Below the pieces are notes generated by a model. That model saw only the letters and a program-made list of their open reading frames with translations, was not told the DNA's origin and ran no database searches. Source: Symsagittifera roscoffensis (lineage: Eukaryota > Xenacoelomorpha > Acoela > Convolutidae). Taken from it: DNA of 64,000 nt. Positions 31,444 through 40,839 of this stretch are shown here, piece after piece (position 1 is the first letter of the stretch; each line of letters opens with the position of its first letter). The DNA lies in contig NC_087062.1 of assembly GCF_963678635.1 (NCBI RefSeq), forward strand, positions 39,571,330 through 39,635,329, written 5' to 3'. Both the position numbers and the translations under genes were made by a program.

Positions 31444-34400
31444 CTAAAAAAAATTTTATTTCAAACTGTGAAAGATATCAAAAATAATTCGAAATAACGC
31501 TTGCTAATCACAGAGCGGAAACAGTCGCATCACTTGCGATAGAAAAATACAAATGTTCATGTTCTATATTTTCTTTCAAAAATTTGACTTTGCCCAAAAC
31601 CATAGTTGTTCTCTACTAAAATAAATAAGAAGAGTGAAGATTTTTCTGAAATTGCAATCTTCCCATAAACATATTTTTTGTAAAAAGTCAAGGAGTCGCC
31701 ATTCTGCAGTCAAAATTCTCCCAGCCAGCTCTTTCGATTGAAGCCTTCATTTCATATTTTAGGGTAGTTTCTTAGAAAATTCAAAAAGTTTCTGAAAAAC
31801 AGTCGAAGTTCAAAAACCAGAATTTTCCGCGAATCATACATTTAAAAAAAAATTATTTGGGCGTAGCAGCTTATGGATAAGAGATTCATATAATCGGTAG
31901 TTTCGATTGAATGCAAAATCTGAAGATTTGGGAGGATACTTTTCGAAGGGCCATAACTTTCTGTGTTGAGAATTTGGACGTAGCCGCACATTCAGAACAG
32001 CTTTACACAAACCATTCGTTGGATTTAAAGTAAAATTTTACAAATGGAAATTGTTGAGTTGGTTCCACTGAACTAAAACTGTTGCAAAAAGTGAAAAAGA
32101 AAATCGAAAGCGTCAAAAAATATATAAAAAACCCTATCCAGTATATTTTCATAACACATGCTTTTGTCTAACAAACATTTTTTGGCCATCAAAACTAAAC
32201 AAAAACACATAAGCTGAAAACTTGTAGTCGAAAAATAAATTGAAAAAAACAAGCAATTAAAAAAGACTTCTATGCTTAACAAAGTAGGCCGATAAAAAAG
32301 GGTACCAGGTAAAAAAAAGTCATTTTAAAAAATGGAAAATCAACCAACGGAAACTGGGCCGAAAAACCACGAACCCGAAAAAACTCAATGATGAATTAGT
32401 ACTTTTGCGCTGGTTAATTCTAATTTCCAGAAATTAAATTCAATCTCCGCATAAAAATAATTTTTCAAGAAAATTTCTCGTTGATCTTCATATTGATTTG
32501 AATTGGCTATTTGATTTTAAATCCTAGTGTACAAATAAATAACGAATTTTTATATCGAAATAACTGCTGTTGTAACGCTTGAAAAAGTCATTACTTCACG
32601 AAACGTACTCCAGTTAAATACTACCTAGATGCGGTAGTTTCATTTGAATTTTCAAGACATGGAGCATGTCTTAAAATTTACATTACTATAAAATTGACTA
32701 CTCTGTGAACAAAGTTATTTACGTGAAAAAAGTCTAGTACCCGATTGCAATACCATTGCTTATCGCAAGGGTAAATATGCAGTGCTATGAGAAATAAATT
32801 TACAAGCCAAACGATAGTTCGAAAATTTTTTTCAAGGATGTAAAAAACTTCTGACAGCATTCGAAGCCCGGGCGCTTTCCAATGAAGGTACAATTTGAAT
32901 CTGATTTGATAATGAACCAAGCTATCAATTGATTTTGTTGAGCAATTGGTTAACCTGAAAAAATGTTCTATATTACGATTTGATAACACTTGCTAACCAC
33001 AAGCGTTACAACAGCAATTATTTCGATATAAAATGCGTTATTTATTTGTACACGGGGCTTTAAAATCAAATAGTCAATTGAAAATCAATATGAAGATTAA
33101 GAAAAATTTATTTTTATGCGACGATTGAAATTTTTTATTTATGGAAATTTAAATTAACTAGCACAAAAATTACTAATTCATGGAGAGAGGCGAAGCTGCG
33201 CATCCCAAACACGAACGAGATAAGGACAGAAAAGCAGCTGTATAAAATGAAATTAACGAAAATATAAATGAACCTCGAATTAATAAAATTTTTTTACTAC
33301 GTATCGGATTCGAGGTTTGAGGTCTCACACCCATCCCTCTAAGCCACGGACGATTAACGATCGTCAAAGACTAGCCAAAGTAAGGCAAAGAAGATGTTAT
33401 GAAATCTCCAGTGCTAGATTGTTATTATAGCATAAGTTCCACCAAATGAGCACTTTTATTGGCGAGCTAGGATGGAAATATAAATAGAGTCACACTGATA
33501 CACTACTCTCGCTACTTTTAAAAGCCAGAAGTTATTTTAAAAGCCAGAAATATTTCAAAACCAAACGCGTCGACCGACCTGGTCGCATCACCTTGAGCAC
33601 ATTAGGAATGCAGTGTGCTGTTACGTGACCGAGGGTGAAGGTACCAGCACATACTACGAGGTCGTAGCTGCATTCGTCCAAGGGCAGTGGTTCATTAAGA
33701 CTGGCCTGTATGCAACGAGAATAAAGTCCCAGAGATTTGGCCTGAGCCAACATCTCCCGGCTCAAGTCCAAAGCGTCGATTCGTCTGAATTGGAAGGGGA
33801 CAAGAGCTGTTGCTACCAATCCAGTTCCTGCTCCAATGTCCAAGACATCCACGCCATCGGTCGGCTTCGTTTTAACACTGGAAATATGTACCTCATTGAA
33901 ATCATCAGTGGCCTAAGCAATTACAATCAATTAATATTTTTAATTGAATTTTTTTATAGATTACATGGAAAATCAGCCACATACATCGTCCTTTAATCAT
34001 CGAGTAAATCCGATAATCGTTTTATATTTCAGAAATTAGGAATCTATTTTCAACGCAGAGGCGAAGTTGCACTTCGCATACACAAGCAAAAATATGACCG
34101 ACAACGCTACTAGGAAAAACTGATTGAATAAAACTTTGAGCAAACAAAATTTCTTCGGTGACGCACGCCAATTATGAGTCTACATAACTGCTAACTGATG
34201 CAAGCTAATTATGATGCATTAGCAGTACCAGTCAATTTGAAAAGAAATTTACCAACTAACATGCCTCAGTTTATAGAGGACGCATTTTAATTAGGATACG
34301 AAGAAGTTCATCAAAAACATCCGACCCTGCCCAGGCTCGAACCCTCTTATTTTGCTGCAGGTCTCCTTCCCTACCTCTACGCTACAGAACTATGATACAT

Positions 34401-36382
34401 TGAAGCTAAAGTGCTATTTGTAATGCAATAGTCTGTGTTAAAATCCTCAGCATTGGCTGTACTTAATAGCTGGATCAAAATGAACACATTTTGTCGCAAC
34501 AATTGCATCGCAACAATATTTGGTACTTAGATTGGAAAAAAAAGAAAGTTCATACTATCACAGAAGCTATGCTTGTGCAAACAAAGTTCTATTAGTTTCA
34601 TACGAACTCTATTAGTATCTCTCAGAATTGTACAAAAAAATCAATCCTTTAAGAGAGTTGAATTGCAGATAAAAGTTCTTTAAACAGAAAAACGCCCATG
34701 ACGCAGAGGCTTAGCTGCACTTCAAACCATAAGAAAAAATTACAAAAGGCAATAAAAGGTTTAATCGCGAAAATAGGCTTTAAAGCGCTGTTGTTGTTGT
34801 TTGTAGCTGCAAAGGGAGGGGTCGTCCAAGTCGTGTCTCAATTATCGTTTCGTTTCAGTATTCCACAATCTAAGATTGCGCAAATTGATTAATCGTTTCG
34901 TATCGTACGCCAAACAGTAACTATGGTTCTCCCAGATTTTGCTGTGAGCGAGAAGGCCCCTTCTGACAGTAGCGTTGAGCCCGTTCTAGGGAGCAGTTTT
35001 TAATTAGTGCGAAGAGCTGAGAAAAACCTCAACCCTTTATCTTGGTAGGTTAAGCCTTTTTGCGACTGCAACGGGGTTGTCCCACAGGTCGTTAACTTGA
35101 TCGTCAGGTCCTCGTACACATGTTAGCTTCGTGAAGCTTTGAATTACTAAAAAAATGGTTACAGGTTTCGAATCGCTAGCTTCCGAACAAAACTCTCAAA
35201 GTAACGTACAAGAGAATTGAGAAAAGTGTCATGAACAACTTCAGCTCCCATTTGGACCCTTACCCTGAGTTTCACCACCTGGCAGCGCCCCCAAGTGAAA
35301 CAGAACAATGCGCTAAGAGCAACATCAGGGTGCTTAAGAATGAGTGACATCACACATCTGCACGACGAAACTAACATTATGACATCTGCGCAAGTTGTTA
35401 CATCGGACAACACAACACCGATGATCCATTTCATTTCTGGGTACTCCCTACCTCCCTTACAATTGAGAGCTTGTAAGATAATCCCGAAGAAGCTGCCAAA
35501 CATCTGCAGCGTAACACATAGACTTCCAGAAAAGGTTTTTTCCTCGGTTCTCTCTACTAACTGAAAACTCTCCGCTTGAATCAGGCACGGAGTTTCAGTC
35601 ATCTCTCCGCACCCCGAATAACCAGTCCTCTAGAATGGACATGTTTTAATAACATAAAAGCCTTCCTCTTGAGTGTACCATACAGAGAAGTTGTCGACAC
35701 CAGCAAGAAGACGCTATCACTGGTACAGGTGGTTCGGTTTCTACGCCAGGTTTTCCCCTTAGAAATCCTGGAGATAAAGCAGTGAATAATTGTACGAGAT
35801 AAAAAAAACAATTATTAACGCATATTCTCTATCTCTCAAACATAAGCGATCTATCCAATTCAATCAGAAATTCAAAGCAGAGATCGATGTAGCTAGAACA
35901 ACAACAACAACAACAGTTGTGCACTTATTTGAGCAAATTAGGTTGGAAAAAATAACTTGTATTATAACACAAGTGCTTGTTTATGCAGATCAGACAAAAC
36001 GCGTAGTTTCTGATTGTAAAAATTCATCCAATTATGAAAATGACAGAAATACGTTTTCCTCAAGAAACTTATATTTTGTAGAAAGCTGATCGCTGGGAAT
36101 TTTTTGGGAAAATAAATGACAAATCAGAAAGATTTCAACCTGGCTAATTAGACAATCGACTTCACTGTAGTAATAATCTTGCACCACCTTTGCCAGCGAT
36201 AAGTGTCCGACATATTTAACATCTTCCTCGATGTCCTTTTCAAATGACTCCGCCCATCTGTCGTATACACTGCGCAGCTCACTCTCCTCAGTACGCAGTC
36301 CCACGTGCCCTAGACTTTCTGCACGACCACCAGTGATCTTAGAATCTCCACTGTTTATCCCGTCATCTGTTTTAATACTCAT
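31232..36382 (-). CDS. METTL27: METTL27-like SAM-dependent methyltransferase (3 exons)
   Basis: Three minus-strand exons join in phase: 36382-36140, 33912-33579 and 31443-31232 (243 + 334 + 212 = 789 nt, 262 residues plus stop). The order of features fits the METTL27 (WBSCR27) family. An N-terminal VYDRWAESFEKDIEED helix is followed by SAM-binding motif I VLDIGAGTG (about residues 104-112), the acidic motif DALDLSREML, DLVVCAGTF, and the MRPG|GALFVF strand split by intron 2. Members are cytosolic class I methyltransferases, but the substrate is not established to my knowledge. Length is close to the human protein (245). Introns (33913-36139 and 31444-33578) hold SINEs and a foldback element. 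All splice sites are GT-AG. It looks intact. Confidence 0.85.
31590..32060 (+). repeat. Degenerate tandem repeat family, block 3 (intronic)
   Basis: Within intron 2. It has GGAGTCGCCATTCTGCAG near 31690, GGGCGTAGCAGCTTATGG near 31860, TTTTCGAAGGGCCATAAC near 31944 and GGACGTAGCCGCACATTCAG near 31976, with TTTCGATTGAA words between. Same family as blocks 1 and 2. Confidence 0.5.
32391..33182. mobile_element. Foldback/TIR element in intron 2
   Basis: Long imperfect inverted repeats, about 180-190 bp each, at 32391-32580 and 32997-33182. The outer ends read ATGAATTAGTACTTTTGCGC and, in reverse complement on the right, ATGAATTAGTAATTTTTGTG. The inner ends share GCTGTTGTAACGCTT and TGTACAAATAAATAACG. 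The ~415-bp centre contains a degenerate match to the GTGAACAAAGGTATTTG word of the 21.3-26.1 kb duplication. A minus-strand 103-codon frame in the centre has no support. Non-autonomous. Confidence 0.65.
33173..33370 (-). mobile_element. tRNA-derived SINE, copy 1 (intron 2)
   Basis: On the minus strand the head has an A-box-like TGGCTTAGAGGGATGG and a B-box-like CCTCGAATCC, about 30 bp apart, as in tRNA promoters. The tail ends in GCAGCTTCGCCTCT, a word shared with the SINE at 34053-34395 and the fragment at 34690-34740. It abuts the right end of the foldback element. Confidence 0.5.
33579..33912 (-). CDS. METTL27: METTL27-like exon 2, SAM-binding core
   Basis: The acceptor is TAATTGCTTAG before GCC ACT GAT (ATDDFNEVHISSVKTKPTDG). 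The exon contains motif I (VLDIGAGTG), the post-I acidic motif, and the VCAG strand. It ends in phase 1 at a CCAG|GTCGGT donor after VMRPG. Without splicing the frame would run 15 more codons into intron, which does not resemble the family. Confidence 0.8.
34053..34395 (-). mobile_element. tRNA-derived SINE, copy 2 (intron 1)
   Basis: On the minus strand the head carries TAGCGTAGAGGTAGGG (A box) and GGGTTCGAGCC (B box, a near-exact match). The body runs to a tail with CGAAGTGCAACTTCGCC and TCTGCG, shared with the other copies. A genuine tRNA gene is excluded because no tRNA cloverleaf ends properly after the B box. Confidence 0.6.
34690..34740 (-). repeat. SINE tail fragment (intron 1)
   Basis: Plus-strand ATGACGCAGAGGCTTAGCTG then CACTTC is a third instance of the SINE tail, without a recognisable tRNA-like head. 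Confidence 0.35.
35159..35811 (-). other. G+C-richer insert in intron 1, unassigned
   Basis: Distinctly less AT-rich than the rest of the intron. The minus strand has two frames in different registers (35602-35159 and 35811-35599). The former includes hydrophobic stretches (KWIIGVVLSDVTTCADVIML and VALSALFCFTWG). I recognise no family and no splice signals, so this may be a mobile-element fragment or pseudogene rather than a gene inside the intron. A (CAA)n run lies just outside at about 35898-35915. Confidence 0.25.
36140..36382 (-). CDS. METTL27: METTL27-like exon 1
   Basis: The start ATG at 36382 (MSIKTDDGINSGD) was chosen because the upstream extension of the frame begins only with TTG. 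The exon ends ...EVDCLISQ at a CAG|GTTGAA donor in phase 0. It carries the conserved YDRWA block of the family. Confidence 0.8.
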
Positions 36383-36835
36383 GACAACAGAGTAGCACAA
36401 GCTACTTTCAATTCAATATAACTTCACCGGTTTGCCGTTCAATTTAATAATTTTTCGATCTACAACCACGGCCATTAGACACGAACTATTGGCAAACTTT
36501 CTGAAAAAAGTTGCAACTGATCAAAAACATGTAAAATGCCGAAACATTTTTACGAAAAAATGTCGAAACAATTTTACGGAACTATCCTTTTTCTTACTTT
36601 GAATCCTTCGAGTTGTTCGTTAGCGCGGTCTAAGAGGTTACGGTACCGTTTTTGAGTCTAAAAAAAAGAAATTGCGCCGTGGTTGTATCAGTACAAATAC
36701 AAGAACTACTGAAGAGATAAATATTATCGTTGCAACTCTCTCACTTTAGCACTAGCTTATAAAACTAAATCGGTAGATTAAAACCATCAGTTCAAGCTCA
36801 AAGCATCAATATTGAAAGTTCATATCTTTATCTTA
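36383..36835 (-). promoter_or_regulatory. Presumed upstream region of METTL27-like gene
   Basis: Between the start codon and the copia derivative there are only about 450 bp. No clear TATA box or CpG cluster is visible, so the promoter is inferred from position alone. A plus-strand TTAGCGCGGTCTAAGAGG near 36622 resembles a tRNA A box, but no B box follows. Confidence 0.2.
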
Positions 36836-36998
36836 TTTCAACTGTGCATTATATATATTTAGCACACTGTCTAATTAAAACCAATTGACTTTCATCTGAA
36901 GTAATAATTGGTTCATACCGATGTGAATAATCTCTGAAGTCATGATCTTTAATCTCTTGATACTAAAAATGGGAAACTAATTCATTCAATTAAATCTT
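36836..36998 (+). repeat. Left LTR-like direct repeat
   Basis: Starts TTTCAACTGTGCATTATATA and ends CAATTAAATCTT. I saw no difference from the right copy. The octamer TTTCAACT occurs at its start and again just after its end (37000), which may mark the breakpoint where the element was shortened. Confidence 0.75.
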
Positions 36999-36999
36999 G

Positions 37000-38124
37000 T
37001 TTCAACTTGTTTGTAAGCTAAATAAATCTATTTATGGATTAAAGCAGTCAGGAAGAAATTGGTACTATACCTTACAGATGTTCCTTAAGTCAATAGATTT
37101 TACAGCGTCAAAAAGTGATCCCTGTCTTTTCATGAGAATTTCAAAAGATGTTTTGGAATACGTATGCATTTGGGTGGATGATATAATTTACGCTTGCAAT
37201 GATGCTAACAAGTTTATATCATTTGAACAACAAATATCTAGTCAATTCAAAATCAGCGAAACAGCAAAACTTTATTGGTTTTTGGGGATGAAATTCAACT
37301 TTTGTGGGGATGGGTTAGAAATTTCTCAGGAAGCGTATATTGACAAGCTACTGTCAAAATTTGGTTTGATTGAGTGTAAACCAGTGTCTACACCTGCAGC
37401 TGATGGTTTAAAACTTTGTAAACGGCTACCAAATGAGGTGAAATTAGCAAACGACAAAGATTATAGAGGACTTATCGGCAGTCTAAGTTACTTGTCAATT
37501 ACTACAAGGCCTGATATTTCATTCATCGCTCATTGCTTGAGTAGATATGTGAACGACCCTACTGAAGTACACTGGATTGCTGCAAAACGAGTTCTACGAT
37601 ATTTGAAAGGAACTAGATCGTATAAACTTATCTACAGACGATGTACTGCTACGCCAATCTTGTATGGCTATTCTGATTCTGATTGGGGAGGTGACAGTGA
37701 CACTAGACGCAGTACTAGTGGATATTGCTTTTTCCTGTTTGAAAACAGCGGTGCAATATCGTGGGCTAGCAAACTCCAAACTACTGTTGCAAAATCTACA
37801 GCTGAATCAGAGGCTACAGCTCTTTCGTTAGCCTGTAATGAAGGATTATTCCTGTTGAATTTACTGATCGAAATCAAACTCGATTTAATTGATTTCAAAA
37901 TGTTTGTGGACAACCAAGCATGTATTTCTCTTGTGAAAAACGACGTTAACAAGGGAGTCGTAAAACATTTTGCTATTCATCTACATTTCATCAGGGACTT
38001 AATTCAAAAGAAACAGTTGGATTTGAACTATATTGGGACTGACAATATGGTGGCTGATATTCTCACTAAGAATTTGGGCAAGACAAAGTGCAAACGTTTT
38101 GGGCTTCAGATGTTCGCCAATTGA
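37000..38124 (+). pseudogene. Ty1/copia RT (partial) and RNase H
   Basis: The frame is open from the left repeat to a TGA at 38122-38124 but has no ATG at the start, so it is a 5'-truncated Pol. Blocks in order: KLNKSIYGLKQSGRNWY, WVDDIIYA (catalytic DD), LGMKFN, DYRGLIGSLSYLSITTRPDI, then RNase H with YGYSDSDWGGDSDTRRSTSG (catalytic Asp), STAESEATAL, VDNQACISLV (catalytic Asp) and the tail NMVADILTKNL. About 374 residues with no internal stop or frameshift. The enzymes would copy RNA to DNA and remove template RNA, but half the RT is gone. Confidence 0.85.
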
Positions 38125-38131
38125 GTGGGGG

Positions 38132-38294
38132 TTTCAACTGTGCATTATATATATTTAGCACACTGTCTAATTAAAACCAATTGACTTTCATCTGAAGTAA
38201 TAATTGGTTCATACCGATGTGAATAATCTCTGAAGTCATGATCTTTAATCTCTTGATACTAAAAATGGGAAACTAATTCATTCAATTAAATCTT
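38132..38294 (+). repeat. Right LTR-like direct repeat
   Basis: No difference seen from 36836-36998. It is preceded at 38124-38131 by the purine run AGTGGGGG, which overlaps the stop codon of the RNase H frame. It is followed directly by TCGCTGCTATT, which recurs inverted at 38649-38663. Confidence 0.75.
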
Positions 38295-38669
38295 TCGCTG
38301 CTATTTCAATTTATGGACCCTAAGATCTTATGAACGTACGCTACTAAACAGATCAACCCAATATTCACTATATGGAGCTAATACCTATTATACAAATAAA
38401 CCAGCAGTAAAATGCTTTTATACAATAATCCGAAAACGAATTTGTTGCTACTTGCAAATTTTTCCAAATACAAATTTCCGACAACATTTTGGAATTTTTT
38501 CATGTACCCGGAAGAAAAACTGAACTTACTAAACTTGCCCAGAGATGTAAACCTAATAAGTGCCCTACCCTGATTACCGTTCCCTTCATTATTGACTAGC
38601 ATCATTTCTGAACCACTATATCGCATAAAGGCAAACAAAACAGAAAACAATAGCAGCGAAAAGTTAAGG
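38295..38669. repeat. Spacer bounded by a 14-bp inverted repeat
   Basis: CTTTCGCTGCTATT at 38292-38305 pairs with AATAGCAGCGAAAAG at 38649-38663, so about 370 bp could be a small TIR element into whose edge the copia derivative inserted. A minus-strand 90-codon frame (38378-38650) is not supported. Confidence 0.3.
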
Positions 38670-38930
38670 CCAAAATCAAGGATTTGAATTTCTAAATTCT
38701 ACACTCGCCACTAATTTCATCACTAAAATTTTCGCGCTGAGCGGAAAACCTGCTGGGGGTTGGTTTAGAAATAACCATCCCCGGTAATGAAGAAGCCATT
38801 TCTCTAATGAAGACCAAGAATCAGGTCTATCGTTGAACTTAAAACTCTACGGCACCCTTTCTAACTGCTATTGGTGGACTGAGCTTCTATCCAAACACCA
38901 AAATCTGAAAAACTTCAAAACCTCCTCGAA

Positions 38931-39518
38931 TGTGGGTCACCCATAAACAAGCGTGAAATCATCCTGTGGCACGATATTATTAGCAGCTCTATCAACGGTC
39001 ACGTAAGCAACAAAAGTTCAAAAGCCAAATTCGCGCAAAGTATTGAGAAATCTAACACAGTTATTAAACAACTTAAAACTGACACAAACGATCATAGAAA
39101 AACAAGCTCAAAACTTTCATCGAATCATTGAGTTCTATAAAAAGTGGCAAAGTGGTAAAAAAAAAATCAATCCACCCTGTCAAATCAAAACCAACTCGGC
39201 ATACGAGTACGTGGTATTACGGAAGAAACGGGAAGTCCAGACGAGCAAATGCCCTCTAACATATTCGCCGTAAAAAAACTTCTAAAATTTTTGAGAATCA
39301 AATATAAACGTCTAAGCAAAGTCCAACGCCTAGGAAAAATCAAAAACGACATTGGAGGGTCTCGTGCCCTCCTAATTAATCTTGAATGTTCATTGAGTAA
39401 CAATCTTGCCCTGAAATCTGCCTTTCGTTTGAAATATTCTCAACATGTGGTGTTTCTAGGTCGCGAACAATTCCCCTTCGATACCAAAATAGAAATTGAT
39501 TGCTTAAGAAAAGGGTGA
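38931..39518 (+). pseudogene. LINE ORF1-like remnant
   Basis: Two frames cover it. At 38931-39131 it reads CGSPINKREIILWHDIISSS then INGHVSNKSSKAKFAQSIEK, a block resembling IIxWHDxxNNSxxxH of CR1/L2 ORF1 proteins. At 39190-39518 it reads RVRGITEETGSPDEQ, RLGKIKNDIGGSRALLINLE and LKSAFRLKYSQHVVFLGREQ, matching the RNA-binding part of such ORF1s (RV.G..E, RLGK, R.LLI). Broken by stops and a frameshift near 39131-39190. Confidence 0.55.
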
Positions 39519-39649
39519 TTTCTGATGGATAATCAGGAATTCGAAACTTAAAACTGGCATCAAAAGAAGACGATAATTAGGTTGAATGTGTCGATAAGTC
39601 ATCAGTTGCTGCAACCGAAAGTGAGACTGATGCCAAACGACTCTAAATT

Positions 39650-40307
39650 GTCACTATCTTGTCTTTGAATGTCAGAAGCATACTTCTTCTCAAAAGAAGA
39701 ACGAAACAGGAAAAACTTTATCAAAATCCAACTACGACTTTGTTTGCTTAACTGAAACGTGGCTAACATCGGATATTCCCGATTCTGCTCTCACATCAGA
39801 TATTCCCCCAGATTTTAAAATTTTTCGCAGTGACAGAAAAACAAGTTGTTTCAAAACTAAACACGGTGGTGTACTAGAAGCAGTGAGAAATGATGTTAAA
39901 CAGGATCAAAGTGAATTTACGCGTGAAGAAAATAAAACTGCTGTTAAAATTTATACCAAGCCGAAGCCTCCATTAGTATGTACAGTTGACAATCCTCCAG
40001 GAGAGTTCACTATAAAAGGAAGTTTGGAGATTTCAATACGTTTTTTGAAGACCTCTGCAAACTTACCGCTGAAGAAAGTTATCAACAAGTTGTAACCGCA
40101 GACGATATTAAATTTTCGAAAACCAAATGGAGTCAAATGAGCTCGAGCGTTGATTACAAAAATGATATTACAAATTTTCAAAAACCTTAATTTGAGCAAT
40201 GCTGCAAGCACATAACTTGATGTGATCTTAACCAATGACCCAGATCCAATAATCGAAGGTAAAATCGACAAAAAAACGCTTTAAAGATTACTCCATTGAT
40301 AATAAGC
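39650..40307 (+). pseudogene. LINE APE endonuclease, original copy
   Basis: Contains ILSLNVRSI (start of the nuclease), YDFVCLTETWLTSDIPDSAL (the conserved LTETWL block with the catalytic Glu), DFKIFRSDRKTSCFKTKHGG, then GDFNTFFEDL (the GDFN block) and LDVILTNDPDPI near the end, in broken register. APE endonucleases nick the target for LINE insertion. The expected SDH block after DYSIDNKPF is cut by the nested insertion at 40308. Confidence 0.75.
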
Positions 40308-40317
40308 CATTCTAAGG

Positions 40318-40800
40318 GTTTACGAGTACGCTGAAGTGTAGCTGCTCGAAACTCGAAACCAACCATTACTCGACTCGGAAAACTCATCGAGTATTTTCCT
40401 TAGTACTTGAACTCGCCCTTCAAACACTCGAATGTAAAAAACATCAATCGGTATCTCTTCTCGTGACTCTTAGGGTATTTTTTATGCTGAATTTTTCGGA
40501 GATCACGACGAAAGCACTTTTAACATGAAAATTAAATTAGAGAAACGCATCACACAAAGTATTTATAACATAGAGTGACTGTTCATGTGTAGAAACAGGT
40601 TTCGCTCGTGGGTTTTCGGCGACATACGGGTCTGCAAGTGATTCCTACTCAGTCGCCCGAAGGTCAAAAATCGGAAAAAATACTCGTCACCTTTAAATAC
40701 TCGAACTCGGAAAGTCGAAGTTAGGAATATAATACTCAAACTCGAAATAGCAATTACTCGAACTCTGCCCGAGTACTCGGTACTCGACTCGTAAACTTTG
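40318..40800. repeat. ACTCG/CGAGT degenerate motif block
   Basis: Dense in ACTCGAA, ACTCGACTCG and CGAGTACTCG words. The ends GTTTACGAGT and ACTCGTAAAC are inverted copies, so the block may be a small TIR element. Copies occur in units 2 (about 43583-44065) and 3 (about 46845-47327). The 66- and 86-codon minus-strand frames here recur in every unit only because the DNA is repeated. Confidence 0.45.
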
Positions 40801-40839
40801 GCCATGCTCCGATCTTTAACCATACTAAGTTTAAGAAGC

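Larger units (their letters stand above)
36836..38294 (+). mobile_element. Miniature Ty1/copia derivative
   Basis: Two 163-bp direct repeats (36836-36998 and 38132-38294) that look identical flank 1133 bp coding for a copia RT C-terminal part and RNase H. A polypurine tract (AGTGGGGG) abuts the right repeat, as for a 3' LTR. Gag, protease, integrase and the first RT blocks are missing; RT sequence starts right at the left repeat. The repeat ends lack TG...CA and no target-site duplication is seen, so the outer boundaries are provisional. Identical repeats argue for a young rearrangement or insertion. Confidence 0.75.

Noticed and set aside
32678-32989. 103-codon minus-strand frame inside the foldback element as a transposase
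   Set aside because: No DDE or other catalytic pattern; the sequence is related to a non-coding dispersed repeat.
34320-34395. Possible tRNA gene on the minus strand
   Set aside because: A and B boxes are present, but arms do not pair as a cloverleaf and the sequence continues into a body and tail shared with another SINE copy.
35159-35602. 147-codon minus-strand frame as a nested gene in intron 1
   Set aside because: Not called as a gene: no start context, splice signals or family match, and the neighbouring frame is in another register. Kept only as an unassigned G+C-richer insert.
36622-36680. tRNA/SINE head upstream of the METTL27-like gene
   Set aside because: An A-box-like word is present but no B box or family tail follows.
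40563-40823. 86-codon minus-strand frame repeated at 43828-44088 and 47090-47350
   Set aside because: Recurrence comes from the tandem array. The frame lies in the ACTCG motif block, whose pentamer words keep a frame open by chance.
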